NCBI GenBank assembly: GCA_034770075.1
Contig: JAVJAP010000035.1
Coordinates: 219,575 to 283,574 of the forward strand
Direction of reading: 5' to 3'
Length of the DNA: 64,000 nucleotides
Origin: Aralia elata
Lineage: Eukaryota; Streptophyta; Magnoliopsida; Apiales; Araliaceae
In this document: positions 31,796-43,209 of the stretch, in pieces
How the letters are laid out: every line of letters starts with the position of its first letter
Position numbering within the stretch: the stretch's first letter is position 1
The notes under the pieces: generated by a model
The model's database searches: none
What the model was told of the DNA's origin: nothing
Seen by the model: only the letters and a program-made list of their open reading frames with translations
Made by a program: the position numbers and the translations under genes

Positions 31796-33955
31796 TAATC
31801 ATATCATGCTATTTGATATTTGAGAGGAAAAAAATACACTATATAATATAATTAATTATTACAGCAAAAAATTAATAACTTTCTCAAAATTTTAACCGAA
31901 TATACACATATAAAGCATGAGTCCTCCTACACAGACATGATTTTAGGACATGGAAATTGGACATTTTCATGTAAATTTCCATGTTCCCTTGGGTTTTTTT
32001 TTTGTTTTTTTTTTGGTATTTATTCTAAACATATTTATATTATGGATTTTAAAAAAAAAACCAAAAAAAACTGAAAAAATTAGGTGTAATTTGGATATAT
32101 ATCAAAAAAATGGTTGTATGGGCCCATACAACTATTTTTTTGATATATATCCAAATTACACATAATTTTTTCAGTTTTTTTTGGTTTTTTTTTTAAAATC
32201 CATAATATAAATATGTTTAGAATAAATACCAAAAAAAAAACAAAAAAAAAACCCAAGGGAACATAGAAATGTCTAATTTCCATGTCCTGAAATCATGTTT
32301 GTGTAGACTTATTCATAAAGCATAGCGGGGGTTGGTGGCACAAAAGAGCTCTTTTAGGCGGACATGAAAATTAGACATGAATGTATTTAAATTTCACCTA
32401 TTTATATTTTTAACCACCATTGAGAGTCAAAATACAAATAAATAAAATTCGAATACACTCATATCCAATTTTTATGTCCACGTAGAATTTTTGGGCACAA
32501 AATGACTAATTTCGTCCATTGGATTTGGGTAGAAAAAAATTAGTTCCGCCAAGTTGACTACTAGTAACATTCTATCACATGGAAACTATTAATTATCACT
32601 TAATTTTTTTAACAAAATAACCAGATTCAATGTTACCTCGAAATCCTTATCAAATAATCGAATCTATTAAATATCACTTAAATTTCTTAAAAAAAAATTA
32701 TAGTGCCCAGATTTATTGTTAGTACCTTTTAAAAGAAATCCTTACCAAATAAAACATAAATTATACCACAACTTAACATGATAAACATGCGATTTAGCAC
32801 AAATAAAATAATATTACATTGATTAATCATATCATGCTATTTGATATTTGAGAGGGAAAAAATACACTATATAATATAATTAATTATTACAGCAAAAAAT
32901 TAATAATTTTCTCAAAATTTTAACTGAATATACACATGTAAAGCATAATGAGAGTTGGTGGCACGAAAGAGCTCTTCTAGACGGACATGAAAATTAGACA
33001 TGAGTGTATTTGAATTTCAGTTATTTATATTTTTACCCATCATTGGGGGTCAAAATACAAATAAATAAAATTTAAATACACTCATGTCCAATTTTCATGT
33101 CCACATAAAATTTTTGGGCTCAAAATGACTAATTTCGTCCATTGGATTTGGGTAGAAAAAAATTTGTTCCGCCAAGTTGACTACTAGTAACATTCTATCA
33201 CATGGAAACTATTTATTATCACTTAAATTTTTTAACAAAATAACCAAATTCAATGTTACCTTTTAAACGAAATCCTTATCAAATAATCGAATCTATTAAA
33301 TATCACTGAAATTTCGTAAAAAAAATTTATAGTGTCCAGATTTATTGTTAGTACCTTTAAAAAGAAATCCTTACCAAATACTGTAAAACATAAATTATAC
33401 CACAACTTAACATGATAAACATGCGATTTAGCACAAATAAAATAATATTACATTGATTAATCATATCATGCTTTGATATTTGAGAGGAAAAAAATACACT
33501 ATATAATATAATTAATTCTTATAGCAAAAAATTAATAATTTTCTCAAAATTTTAACTTAGTATACACATGTAAAGCATAGTTGGGGTTGGTGGCACAAAA
33601 AAGCTCTTATAGGCGGACATTAAAATTGAACATGAATGTATTTGAATTTCACCTATTTATATTTTTACCCATCATTGGGGTCAAAATAAATAAATAAAAT
33701 TCAAATACACTTATGTCTAATTTTCATGTCCACGTAAAATTTTTGGGCACAAAATGACTAATTTCGTCCATTGGATTTGGGTAGAAAAAATTAGTCTCGC
33801 CAAGTTGACTACTAGTAACATTCTATCACATGGAAACTATTTATTATCACTTAAATTTTTTAACAAAATAACCAGATTCAATGTTACCTTTTAAACGAAA
33901 TCCTTATCAAATAATCGAATCTATTAAATATCACTTAAATTTCTTTAAAAAAAAT
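31796..33955. repeat. Three-copy ~625-bp tandem repeat
   Basis: Noncoding units start near 31796, 32824 and 33464, each with TCATATCATGCT and a TTTGATATTTGAGAGG stretch. Shared landmarks include TAAAGCAT.., GGTTGGTGGCAC, GACTAATTTCGTCCATTGG and AGTGCCCAGATT. Unit 1 contains the 396-bp foldback element. Unit 3 is cut at 33958 by the CACTA element and finishes at 39099-39225. Excluding insertions, units are about 615-640 bp. The undamaged copies show empty sites for both insertions. Confidence 0.88.
31919..32314. mobile_element. 396-bp foldback (MITE-like) element with 9-bp duplication
   Basis: Almost the whole element is one inverted repeat centred at 32122/32123 (GGGCCC). Flanks carry the 9-bp duplication ATAAAGCAT (31910-31918 and 32315-32323), and the sister tandem units lack the insertion. 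The ends (GAGTCCTCCTACACAGACATG and its inverted partner starting GAATAAGTCTACACAAACATG) match from the TACACA stretch inward. A 9-bp duplication is typical of Mutator-like elements. Open frames on both strands encode the same peptide because the arms mirror each other; they are not genes. Confidence 0.85.
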
Positions 33956-33958
33956 TAT

Positions 33959-34260
33959 CACTACAAGATTAAAGGCTAAAATCGACGGAATTATTTCCGA
34001 CGGACGTACTTCCGTCGGAATTAGATTATTTTCGACGGAATAATTCGTCGAAACTAATTCACTCGAAAATAGATTAATTCCGACCGAATTCCGTCGGAAT
34101 AAGAAGCCCCTCTTTGGCGCCAAGTTCCCGCCAGCGCAGAACCTAATACCGACGGAATGTAAGTTAGTTTCGACGGAATATCCGTCGAAAATAGATTAAC
34201 ACCGAGGGAATTATGGCCGACGGAATATCCGTCGAAATTAGCTAATAAAACCTATTCAGC
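33959..34260 (+). repeat. CACTA 5' terminal inverted repeat and subterminal motif array
   Basis: After the CACTA end, at least eight copies of CGACGGAAT or its complement, often as head-to-head palindromes (for example 33984-34020 and 34024-34050). The array runs to about 34240. Confidence 0.88.
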
Positions 34261-36282
34261 GTCCTCTTTCTTCAGCCGCCTCCATTGTTTCCATTTCTCT
34301 CTCTCTCTCTCCTCACAGCTCGCTCCTCTCCCCCCTCAGCTCTCATCTCTCTCATCTGACGCCGTTGAACCCTCCGCCGGTCTCAACTCCGACCCCTGCC
34401 ACCGTCTCCGCAACACCCGACCACCGCCATCGTCGCCGCTACCCCCTGCCACCGCCACCTTCCGGCGAGGTCTCTCTCTTCTCCTCCTTTTTCTCCTGTA
34501 ATTTAAGGTACTAAAATTTCTTAAATTTTTTTATTTAGGGTTAATATATTGATTAGTATGTATTGATTTGTATGTATATATTTTAGTGTTGATCAATTAC
34601 AATTTTAATGTATTGATTTGTAACTGATTTGCTCATTTTTGTTTACTGTTTTGAGTTGTTTATATTGTTGTCATAGTGAAAAAAATTTTGAGTTGTTCAT
34701 TCTTCTGAAATTGGGCATACTGTTGAACTTGCTGTTGTTGAAATTGGGATTACATTTTTTGAATTGTTCATTCTTCTGAAATTGGGCATACTGTTGGACT
34801 TGCTGTTGTTGAATTTGTTTATAGTTGGTAGTTCGGAATGTGAAATTTGTTATTTTCGACGGACTTTTCGACAAAATTCTGTCAGAATTGTTCAATTGCA
34901 ATCTGTGGGGCCCGCTGATTATTAATGTATTTTACTTAACTAATTCCCCAAAATTAAAATACACTAAGTAGCATTTACTTAGTTTTGCACTACTAAATAA
35001 AATAATATATTAACATAAAATACATTTACATAAAATAATATAATAGAATAAAATAGAATACAATAAAATTAATTAAATTTACTTAAATAATATAATATAA
35101 TATAATATAATTCAAAATAAAATAAATTTAATAAATCATATCATAAAATTTAATACACTATAAAATTAAAATAAATTTACTAAATCATATAATATAATAT
35201 AATACAAAATAAAATTAAATTAAAAATAATAATAAATTAGAATAAAATAAATTTAATTTATTAAATTAAAAGAAATTTAATAAATTATATATTATAATAT
35301 AATACAAAATAAAATAAATTAAAATTAATATAATGTAATATGAAATAAGTTAAAGAAAATAAAAAAAAATAAATAATTTAATTTACAAGAAATAATAATA
35401 AAATAAAATAAATAAAATACAAGAAATATTAATAAAATAAAATAAATAAAATAAATTTAATAATAAATTAAATAAAATAAAATAAATTTAAAATAAAATA
35501 TAATAAAAATAAAATAAAATAAAATACAAAAAATAATAATAAAATAAACTAGAATAAAATAAATTTAATAAAAGAAAATAAGATAAATTACATTGTTTTA
35601 AATTAATTAAAATCTATGGTTAAATTAAATGAGGAAATAAAATGCAAAATTAATATATTATATACAATATAATATAATAAACTAAGTAGCATTTAGTTAG
35701 TTCCACTAGTACACACAAAAAAGTAGAAAGAGTCTAATATATTCAAATGATTGTACTAATATTAAACTGAGTAGCATTTACTTAGTTTATCATTAGAAAA
35801 ATAAACTAAGTAGTATTTGCTTAGTTTTCCACAATTATAGTAAACATAATATAATACGTGTGCATGTAGTATATTCATTAGGAGCTTAGAAACCCGTTTG
35901 ACATTCACTCATTAGGAGTGAATGTCGAATAGTCCCCAGTCTGGGACTGTTACTGGATGTTATGTCTCTCACTTAGGCCGGTGCCAATGGGTTAGTTACG
36001 TTTTTTTTTTGTTTAGAGAATTTTTCGGCTGTTATCTCTACATGTTCTTCGAGTGCATATTTAGATTAAGTTCTCTTAGTCTATTTCGTGTACTTGGAGA
36101 CCATGGGAAAGTGCTGCTGAAATTTTCTTGAAACATAAAAAAACGTGCTCAACGTGTTGGCACTAGTGAGGAGACGCATCCAGGAACGGGATAGAAGCCT
36201 AACCCCTGTAAAGTGGAGATATATACTAGGTAAACTAAATACATGCATATATATTCTAATTGGGTATTTTCTTCAATTAAAG
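34261..36282 (+). other. CACTA 5' noncoding region
   Basis: 34280-34500 is CT- and CCG-rich and looks like a leader. 34686-34814 holds two direct copies of a ~78-bp unit (TTGTTCATTCTTCTGAAATTGG start). 34930-35660 is almost pure AATAAAAT-type sequence. 36130-36230 may hold a first exon: a GTAAAC donor-like site near 36230 and a TTAAAG acceptor-like site near 36282 would join to the TNP2 frame. Confidence 0.5.
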
Positions 36283-38965
36283 ATATCAGCCGACCGGAGT
36301 TGGATGTACCGTAGGATACCTATTGATGGGAGGGGATTAGTTGATGCGTATCGTGAAGGGGTGTCCAATTTTATGAACAAAGCAATAGAACATGTTGATG
36401 ATCCGAACGGAAAGATGAGATGCCCGTGTTTCAAGTGTAAGAACATGATATGGAAGACTGCCGATGAAGTTAAATTTGACTTATATTCACGTGGGTTTGT
36501 GGATGGGTATTCGGTATGGATTCATCACGGGGAATCAACTGAGTTTAGAGAACGGACAGATGGTAGTGTAGACCAATCGGATCACCGGAATTCGCAAGCA
36601 GATAACTATGAAGTCGTGCAGATGTTGGTTGATGCGTATGGCCCTACCAATATTGACTGGGCTGAAAACGAGCATGCGTCAAGCAGGTCTCATCAAAAGC
36701 CAAATGATTCAGCAGCTGCTTTTTACAAGTTGCTATCTGAATCGAGTGTTCCATTATATCCTGGAAATGACAAGCACACTAGGCTTTCTGCAGTTACGAA
36801 GCTGTTACATTTCAAGAATGAGCATGACTGCAGTGAGAGAGGATTCAATGATTTGCTTAATATTCTCAACGAGTTCTTACCCAGGGATAATACGTTGCCC
36901 GCGAATTACTATGAGGTGAAGAAGATGGTTAAAGGGTTGAATCTCGGGTATGAGAAGATCGATGCTTGTGAGCAGGATTGCATGTTATATTATGGGGAGG
37001 ACAAAGATAAGGTGCAGTGTGATATCTGTAACTCGCCAAGGTACAAGATCACAACACGTGGGGGGAAGAATAAACATGTTCCAAAGAAGATTTTACGGTA
37101 TTTTCCTCTTGCGCCGAGGTTGCAGCGGCTATTCATGTCTGCGCACACTGCTCAGCATATGAGTTGGCATAGAACAAGGGAGTCGTGCATGGTCAGCTGA
37201 CTCACCCAACAGATGGAGATGAATGGAAGAAATTTGATGCCAATTTTCCACAATTTTCCGAAGAAGTTAGGAATGTCAGGCTTGGCATGGCTACAGATGG
37301 ATTCTGTCCATTTAATAATTTTAGTTAGCCTTATTCTGTTTGGCCAGTGATTATGGTAGCTTACAATCTTCCACCGTCAATGTACATGAGGGATCCGTAT
37401 CTTTTCTTGACCTTACTTATACCGGGGGATAAGAGTCCTACAAAAGACATTAACGTATACCTTAGGCCGTTAGTCGATGAACTTAAGATGCTGTGGGAAA
37501 CAGGTGTTGAGACTTTTGATAAATCTGTCGGGCAGAATTTTGTGATGAAGGCAGCCTTGTTGTGGACTATCACTGACTTTCCGGCACTTGGGATGATTAG
37601 TGGTTGGTCGACTCATGGTAAGTTGTCATGTCCAGTCTGCATGGGGGATGTGCAAGGCACTCAACTACGTCATGGCCGAAAAACTAGTTTCTTTGGAACT
37701 GCTCGTAGATTCTTGCCTGTTGAGCACAGTTATAGAAAGATCTCTACACAATTCTATAGAAAGACAGAGAAGAAAGGAGTTGTTGGTCGGTTGTCGGGCA
37801 GCGCCATATTGGGCTGACTAAATGATCTAACATTTCCCCCCTGGGAAGGAGCATGGTACGTTGAGAGCTATAGGATATGGGAAAAGTCATAACTGGACTC
37901 ACTCGCCGATTTGGTTTGAGTTGCCATACTGGGTCACACTAGCACTTCGTCATTGTATTGATGTTATGCATACAGAAAAGAATGTATTTGAGAACTTGTT
38001 TTACACCGTACTAGATACCAGTGGTAAAACAAAAGACAATGATAAAGCACGTAAAGACTTGGAGGAAATGAATATCAGGTGGGAATTATGGCTCCGACCT
38101 AACAACACAAAACCAAAAGCTCCATTTTGTCTTACGAAGCAACAGGTTGAAAACATTTGCAAGTGGCTTAGCGCATTGAAACTCCCAGATGGATATGCTT
38201 CTAATATATCTCGTTGTACTAAGGTTGAGCAGTTGAAAATTTCTGGGTTCAAAAGTCACGACTGTCATGTATTCATGCAGAAGTTGATGTCAATTGCATT
38301 TCGTGAGATGTTACCCAGGAATATTAATGATACTTTTACCGCACTTTCAAATTTCTTTCGGGATATTTGCTCAACTGTTATAAGATATAGTGATGTGGAG
38401 CAGATGGAGAAAAACATAGTGTTGATAATGTGCAAGCTCGAAATGATTTTACCACCGGGGTTCTTTGACAGCATGGAGCATTTACCTATTCATCTGCCAT
38501 ATGAACTTAAGCTTGGAGGACCGGTACAATATCGATGGATGTATCCATTTGAGAGGTAATATCACATACATTGTGCAATATTCGTCATCTTTATATTAAC
38601 TTAGCAGGTAATATATATTTCATACTTTCATATTTCAGGTATATGCGTCGATTAAAGCAGAAAGTTAAAAACAAAGCGCGCGTAGAGGGTTCTATTGCTG
38701 AACGCTATACGGAGGAAGAGCTTGTCAACTTTTGCTCGTTGTACTTTGATGATGTAGTTGCAACAAAGCATAACCGTCTTAGTCGGAATGAGGTTGAGGA
38801 TATGTCTGGTCGTGCTGATGATGAGTTGGTTGTATTCACTTATCCAGCTAAACCATTTGGACATGAGACGAAGACTTACCTAACCAATAAAGATTTAAAG
38901 ATTGTCTCTACATACGTGCTTCTAAATATGCCTAAAGTATCATCGTACATCAAGTATGTATTATT
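36283..38965 (+). pseudogene. TNP2-like CACTA transposase, broken and 3'-truncated
   Basis: Domains in order: a transposase-associated N-terminal domain (MYRRIPIDGRGLVDAYREGV, CPCFKCKNM, YSVWIHHGE; 36303-36540), then the TNP2 body (LLHFKNEHDCSERGF, CEQDCMLYYGED, CDICNSPRY). The frame breaks near 37188 by a small deletion before the conserved tail QLTHPTDGDEW. An in-frame TAG at 37326 sits within FNNFS*PYSVWP. The transposase_21 core continues (VAYNLPPSMYMRDPYLFLTLLIPG, CPVCMGD) with another break near 37815. The DUF4218 region (HCIDVMHTEKNVFENL, LPIHLPYELKLGGPVQYRWMYPFER) joins through a GT-AG intron (about 38556-38638) to YMRRLKQKVKNKARVEGS. It ends near VLLNMPKVSSYIKYV without DUF4216. The family binds and cuts CACTA ends; this copy is dead. 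Confidence 0.92.
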
Positions 38966-38984
38966 ACAGGTTAAAAATAATTTA

Positions 38985-39098
38985 TCTATACGACCGAATT
39001 CCCGACGGAATATTCCGTCGGAATTAAGGTCATCCCCGACGGAAACGACTTATTCCCGACGGAATATTCCGTCGGAATTAAGGCTTTTTGTTGTAGTG
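38985..39098 (-). repeat. CACTA 3' subterminal motifs and terminal inverted repeat
   Basis: Two near-identical palindromic units with the CCCGACGGAATATTCCGTCG core (about 39000-39020 and 39055-39075), each followed by GAATTAAGG, then the inverted CACTA end. Only about 110 bp, much shorter than the 5' array. Confidence 0.88.
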
Positions 39099-39225
39099 TA
39101 TAGTGCCCAGATTCATTGTTAGTACCTTTTAAAAGAAATCCTTACCAAATAAAACATAAATTATACCACAACTTAACATGATAAACATGCGATTTAGTAC
39201 AAATAAAATAATATTACATTGATTA

Positions 39226-39617
39226 AAAAAAAAAAGTTTCGGTACGCACCTCGCTCTTTGGGGTTTGCTTATCCATCATGCTAAACAAATCATGCAATAA
39301 ATCACTCATTCCCTCCTGTATGGAAGATGTTAAGTCGGGCATAATCGACTCAACACAACTAATTTTTAACGTTAGTATATTATCCATATATATATATATA
39401 TATATATATGTATGAAAATTTTTATCGGAAAAAACGGACCAGACTATAGCGACGGACAGAACCGTCGCTATAGCATGAACAGTCGCTATACATGGATATA
39501 GCGACGGTTCTGTCGGCATAGACCTATAACGACGGTTCATGCTATAGCGACGGTTCTGTCCGTCGTTATAGCCCGATCTGTTTTTAATCTATTTTTTTTT
39601 ATCCGTTAAAGAAACGG

Positions 39618-39656
<39 letters not shown>

Positions 39657-39669
39657 CTCTTTGACTCTC

Positions 39670-39705
<36 letters not shown>

Positions 39706-40181
39706 TGTTTAAAAAAATTGATCTATTATAAAACATTCCCTCCGCTCTACAAAGACCGCTGTTTATCAAATGCTTTCGTTTTAGAACAAGTTTTTGGAGT
39801 AATCAATATAAACTGATAATATTATAAATTTTTTCATTACAATTTTATTATATGCCATTACTATTGAATTAAATTAAGGTGAACATGAGACATAAATATA
39901 TTCTTAACATTTGTATATTTTTGTAAATGAGATATTTTTTATAGAATGATGCAAAATACACCTTTGTTACACTAAGTTCCACCCTCCTCACAATTCGGTC
40001 CCTAAACTAATTGGGTTTACACATCCGTTACACCAATTACCTAATTTTATACAATATCCTCCCCCCTCCCAAATTCAATTTCCGGCTAAAATTGGTCGGA
40101 AAACTCGACCCGGTCGGCAACCCGATAGGATCCAAATGGTTTTATACGGTTTAAGCGTATTTAGATATGGTTTGACTTCAT
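39226..40181. other. Intergenic DNA with TA microsatellites and a GACGG hairpin
   Basis: No gene. (TA)n tracts lie at about 39385-39409, 39623-39652 and 39673-39702. Between the first two, 39432-39577 is an imperfect inverted repeat of TATAGCGACGG-type motifs (see separate entry). On the minus strand 39230-39372 is open and could be a short transposase relic; I cannot assign it. Confidence 0.5.
39432..39577. repeat. Inverted repeat of TATAGCGACGG motifs
   Basis: The left arm (about 39432-39480) and right arm (about 39530-39577) can pair over ~45 bases with mismatches. ATAGCGACGGTTCTGTC or its complement occurs four times. The motif style resembles subterminal repeats of other plant CACTA families, but no CACTA end adjoins it; a MITE origin is equally possible. 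Confidence 0.6.
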
Positions 40182-40347
40182 TAAAAAATTAAAATACTTA
40201 TAAATACAATTAACCCCAAATTAAAATACTTCTAAACACAATTAACTCAAATTAAAATACTTCTAAATACAATTCACCCTAAATTAAAATACTTCTAAAT
40301 ACAATTCACCCCAAATTAAAATACTTCTAAATACAATTTACCCCAGA
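40182..40347. repeat. ~32-bp tandem repeat, five copies
   Basis: Repeats of AAATTAAAATACTTCTAAAT followed by ACAATTCACCCC, with single-base changes. One diverged half-copy follows near 40380. The rest of 40348-40995 holds a CT-rich stretch (40540-40740) and no gene. Confidence 0.85.
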
Positions 40348-40995
40348 TAATGTTAACTTTAAAATATAAAATTACAAATTACAAATATAATTCACCCTAA
40401 ATAATGTTGACTTTAAAAATATAAATCATATTCAAAATTTAAATTAAAAAGTTTACGATTAATTTTATCAAAATGAAATAAAACTTCTTTATACCTAATT
40501 AAAACTTTAAAATTGAGAAAAAGTAAGTAAAAAAAGTGACCCATTTCTCTCTCCCTATGCTTTTCCTCTTTCCCTTTCCCCTTCCCATTCTCTTTTGTAG
40601 TTCCTACCCCCTCCCGCAACACTGCCCACCTTCCACGGAGAAGAACGTAGAAACATACCCACCCATCGCCCACCTCCTGCAGTACCTCGCGTGCCACTGC
40701 CATAACCTTTTGTTCCCCTGTCAATTTTCATCTCCAAAAAAATAATTTTCATCTCTATAACACGACCTAATTGGAACTTTTCTAATATGATTCCGCCATT
40801 GCCACCACTGCTGGTGGTTCTTCTTATGTTTCTATTTCACCTTTTTTACTCACAATCTGTGCTAAGCATAAACCAAACTGAGATGATGTGGAATGGATAA
40901 CAAAGAGTAACAAAGACCCCTTCAATCCTATATTTCAATTGATTGTTCTTACTATAATCCTACACTTCAAAGTGTTTTTTGTTCATTAATTTGTT

Positions 40996-41476
40996 CACTA
41001 CAAGAAAAAAGCCTATTTTCGACGAAATTTTTTGCCGGAAATAAGCTAATTCCGTTGAAGTTAGTTTATTTTTGACGGATTTTCCCATCGAAAATTAGGT
41101 CGGATATAAACTGGTTAGGGATTGGTCTGTCGAAAATTCAGTCAGAATTAATTATGTCCAACGAAATTATTTTCGACCACAATTCCGTCGAACATAATCT
41201 ATTTCTGACGGAATTAGTGTCGACTGAATAATTCCGTCGAATTTAAAGTCTCCATGTGTCGCCCTCCTAATAAATTATGCTAGTTTGTTTTTGACGGATT
41301 TTCCGTCGGAACTAACATATTCCTCTAGAAATAACATTTTATAATAAATTATACTAGTTTGTCTCCGACGGAATTTCCTTCGGAAATAACATATTCTGTC
41401 GGAAATAACATTTTTTTTAATATTTTTTGTTTTTGCAGTTTTCAGATTTTTAAACCGCATTTTTGTACTTGTAAAC
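40996..41476 (+). mobile_element. CACTA transposon end, fragment
   Basis: Starts CACTACAAGAAAAAAGCC, then about 430 bp of degenerate subterminal motifs (GACGGAAT, TTCCGTCGGAA, TTTCGACGA). It shares motif type with 33959-39098 but is more diverged. No transposase and no opposite end are seen. It stops exactly where the copia LTR starts at 41477. Confidence 0.8.
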
Positions 41477-42978
41477 TGAAAGTAATATGCACACAAGCCA
41501 ATCATATTTGATATGATGTAGCATATACCTTGTAAACTTAATCGTTTATTAATAAAAGAATTAATTTATTAAAGGTATTTTCGTTATCTACATGATACTA
41601 TTATATTAAATGTGATAAACTCATAGTTTTGAGCAATGCTTTTAGAATCATGATAATGATCATGCTAATGAGATCTAAATTCTTATATAGCTTATAAACT
41701 AAAATCGTTCCTAATCGTTGGATTACTAAAAAGGGGATTAGTGAATCCAGATAGATTAGTACATACTTTGCTTGCTCTTATGAAGAGGATGATTGATCTC
41801 ATAATCATTTGTATAGAGACACTAAAGCAAGTATGTAGGTGCTTATTAGAGAATAAGTTCACTGAACATGACTCACTAAAGGAATACCTAATGGAGTTTT
41901 ACTCGCATGTCAATAGGAATTCCTTATGTGATAGTAGTACAAGTGATCCTTGGACTTGAGATCATCATAGTATCTTGTGTATGATGAGTTATACTTTGAC
42001 ATATTCCTTAATACCTTTATGGTATAACATAGGGTATGTTTGGGTATAATAAGTTATACATGGAGATAGGTGAATGATCAACAAAGAATCTACCACTCAT
42101 AATAAAAGAAGAGAAATGTCCTATGTGATTTGATAAATGACAACTTAGTAATCTTTGGCCAAATCAGAATGAAATTAGAAAGTAGTTTCTAATTTGCATT
42201 AATCAGAGTTGTGCGTTTGAGAATCGAAATACATATAATTAAATAAAATAAGACTTGACAGTAATTTCATGTCTTATATTTAATTGGGACATTGTATGGT
42301 AGAAGGATTAAATTGTACGATAATTATTCACTGAAAGGTTCTTTTGTGATTAATGTTGAAATCTATATTATCTAGAAAGTCGTTGATCGTTAAAGGGGTT
42401 TACCCTTATTGTAGAATAAATATTATTTATTTAAATGAATTAAATAGTTTAATTTATTTATTTAATTAATATTATAATTGTTCTAATTAATTTATTCACA
42501 ACCGGTTTAATATGGAGAACATAGTCACACCGCAAAAGAAAAATATTTATTTAAAAAGTAAATGACATAATCGTAATAATATGTTAAGTATATTTAATTT
42601 ATGCTATGATGATAAAATAAATTAAATAGCTTAATGTTTATTATTTAATATTTTAGAAATATTAAATATAAATTAATAAGAGGAGTCTTATTAATATTAT
42701 TACTATTATTATTTAATTTCTAAATGGTTTAGTAATTAATTAATACAAGTACTCTCATAAATTTTTAATTGGATTAGGAGTTTAATTTATTAAAAAGGTT
42801 TAATTAAAATAAAACCCTAAACCTAAATAGTTTAGGAGGGTTGCCTATATCTATAAATAAGAGAAGTCTTATTATGGATTAGGGTTATGCACACTTCCAA
42901 TAGTTGAGAGAGTACTTACAATTTCTATAGAGATAGAAACTAGGGCCAGCCGAAAATACCCATCTTCTTGAATACGTA
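41477..42978 (+). repeat. 5' LTR of the second copia element, 3'-truncated
   Basis: Starts TGAAAGTAATATGCACAC. It matches the complete LTR 43210-45016 up to the sequence CATCTTCTTGAATACGTATT, then stops about 300 bp short. The junction leads directly into integrase coding sequence, so one deletion removed the LTR end, gag, protease and most of integrase. Confidence 0.88.
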
Positions 42979-43209
42979 TTATATGTTCTATAATTATACT
43001 GAGCAAAAGGTGTTTGTTACGAAACACACTACCTTCTAAGATAAATGTGTTTATCATTGAAGGGGCTAGTGGGAGGATAATAGATCTTGAAGGAGTTCAA
43101 GAACCACAAAGCACTGTAAGTCAAATAAGAGGAACCTCTAGATAGACCTATTATACCACAACCGAATCGCAAATCTGGAATAGTACCGAAGATACTTAGG
43201 AGGTATGGA
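42979..43209 (+). pseudogene. Copia integrase C-terminal fragment
   Basis: Aligns to 17862-18085 of the first copia (GAGCAAAAGGTGTTTGTTAC, region encoding the KVFVVKHAAFLEKEF equivalent), with stops and indels. It ends at the target duplication ATGGA (43205-43209) of the solo LTR. Confidence 0.85.

Larger units (their letters stand above)
33959..39098 (+). mobile_element. CACTA (En/Spm) DNA transposon, internally deleted
   Basis: Begins CACTACAAGATTAAAGG and ends with the inverted CTTTTTGTTGTAGTG, flanked by the 3-bp duplication TAT (33956-33958 and 39099-39101). The uninterrupted tandem copy near 33310-33345 shows the original sequence. Both ends carry short-spaced CGACGGAAT / ATTCCGTCG subterminal motifs, which bind the element's own proteins in this superfamily. 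Inside is a TNP2-type gene with a frameshift and a stop, lacking its C-terminal domain, and no second gene. The coding sequence runs into the 3' subterminal repeats at about 38985, pointing to an internal deletion. The element is non-autonomous. Confidence 0.93.

Noticed and set aside
31950..32283. Two near-identical hydrophobic peptides on opposite strands
   Set aside because: Mirror arms of the foldback element.
40413..40752. 103-codon minus-strand ORF
   Set aside because: CT-rich low-complexity sequence on the other strand; no domain.
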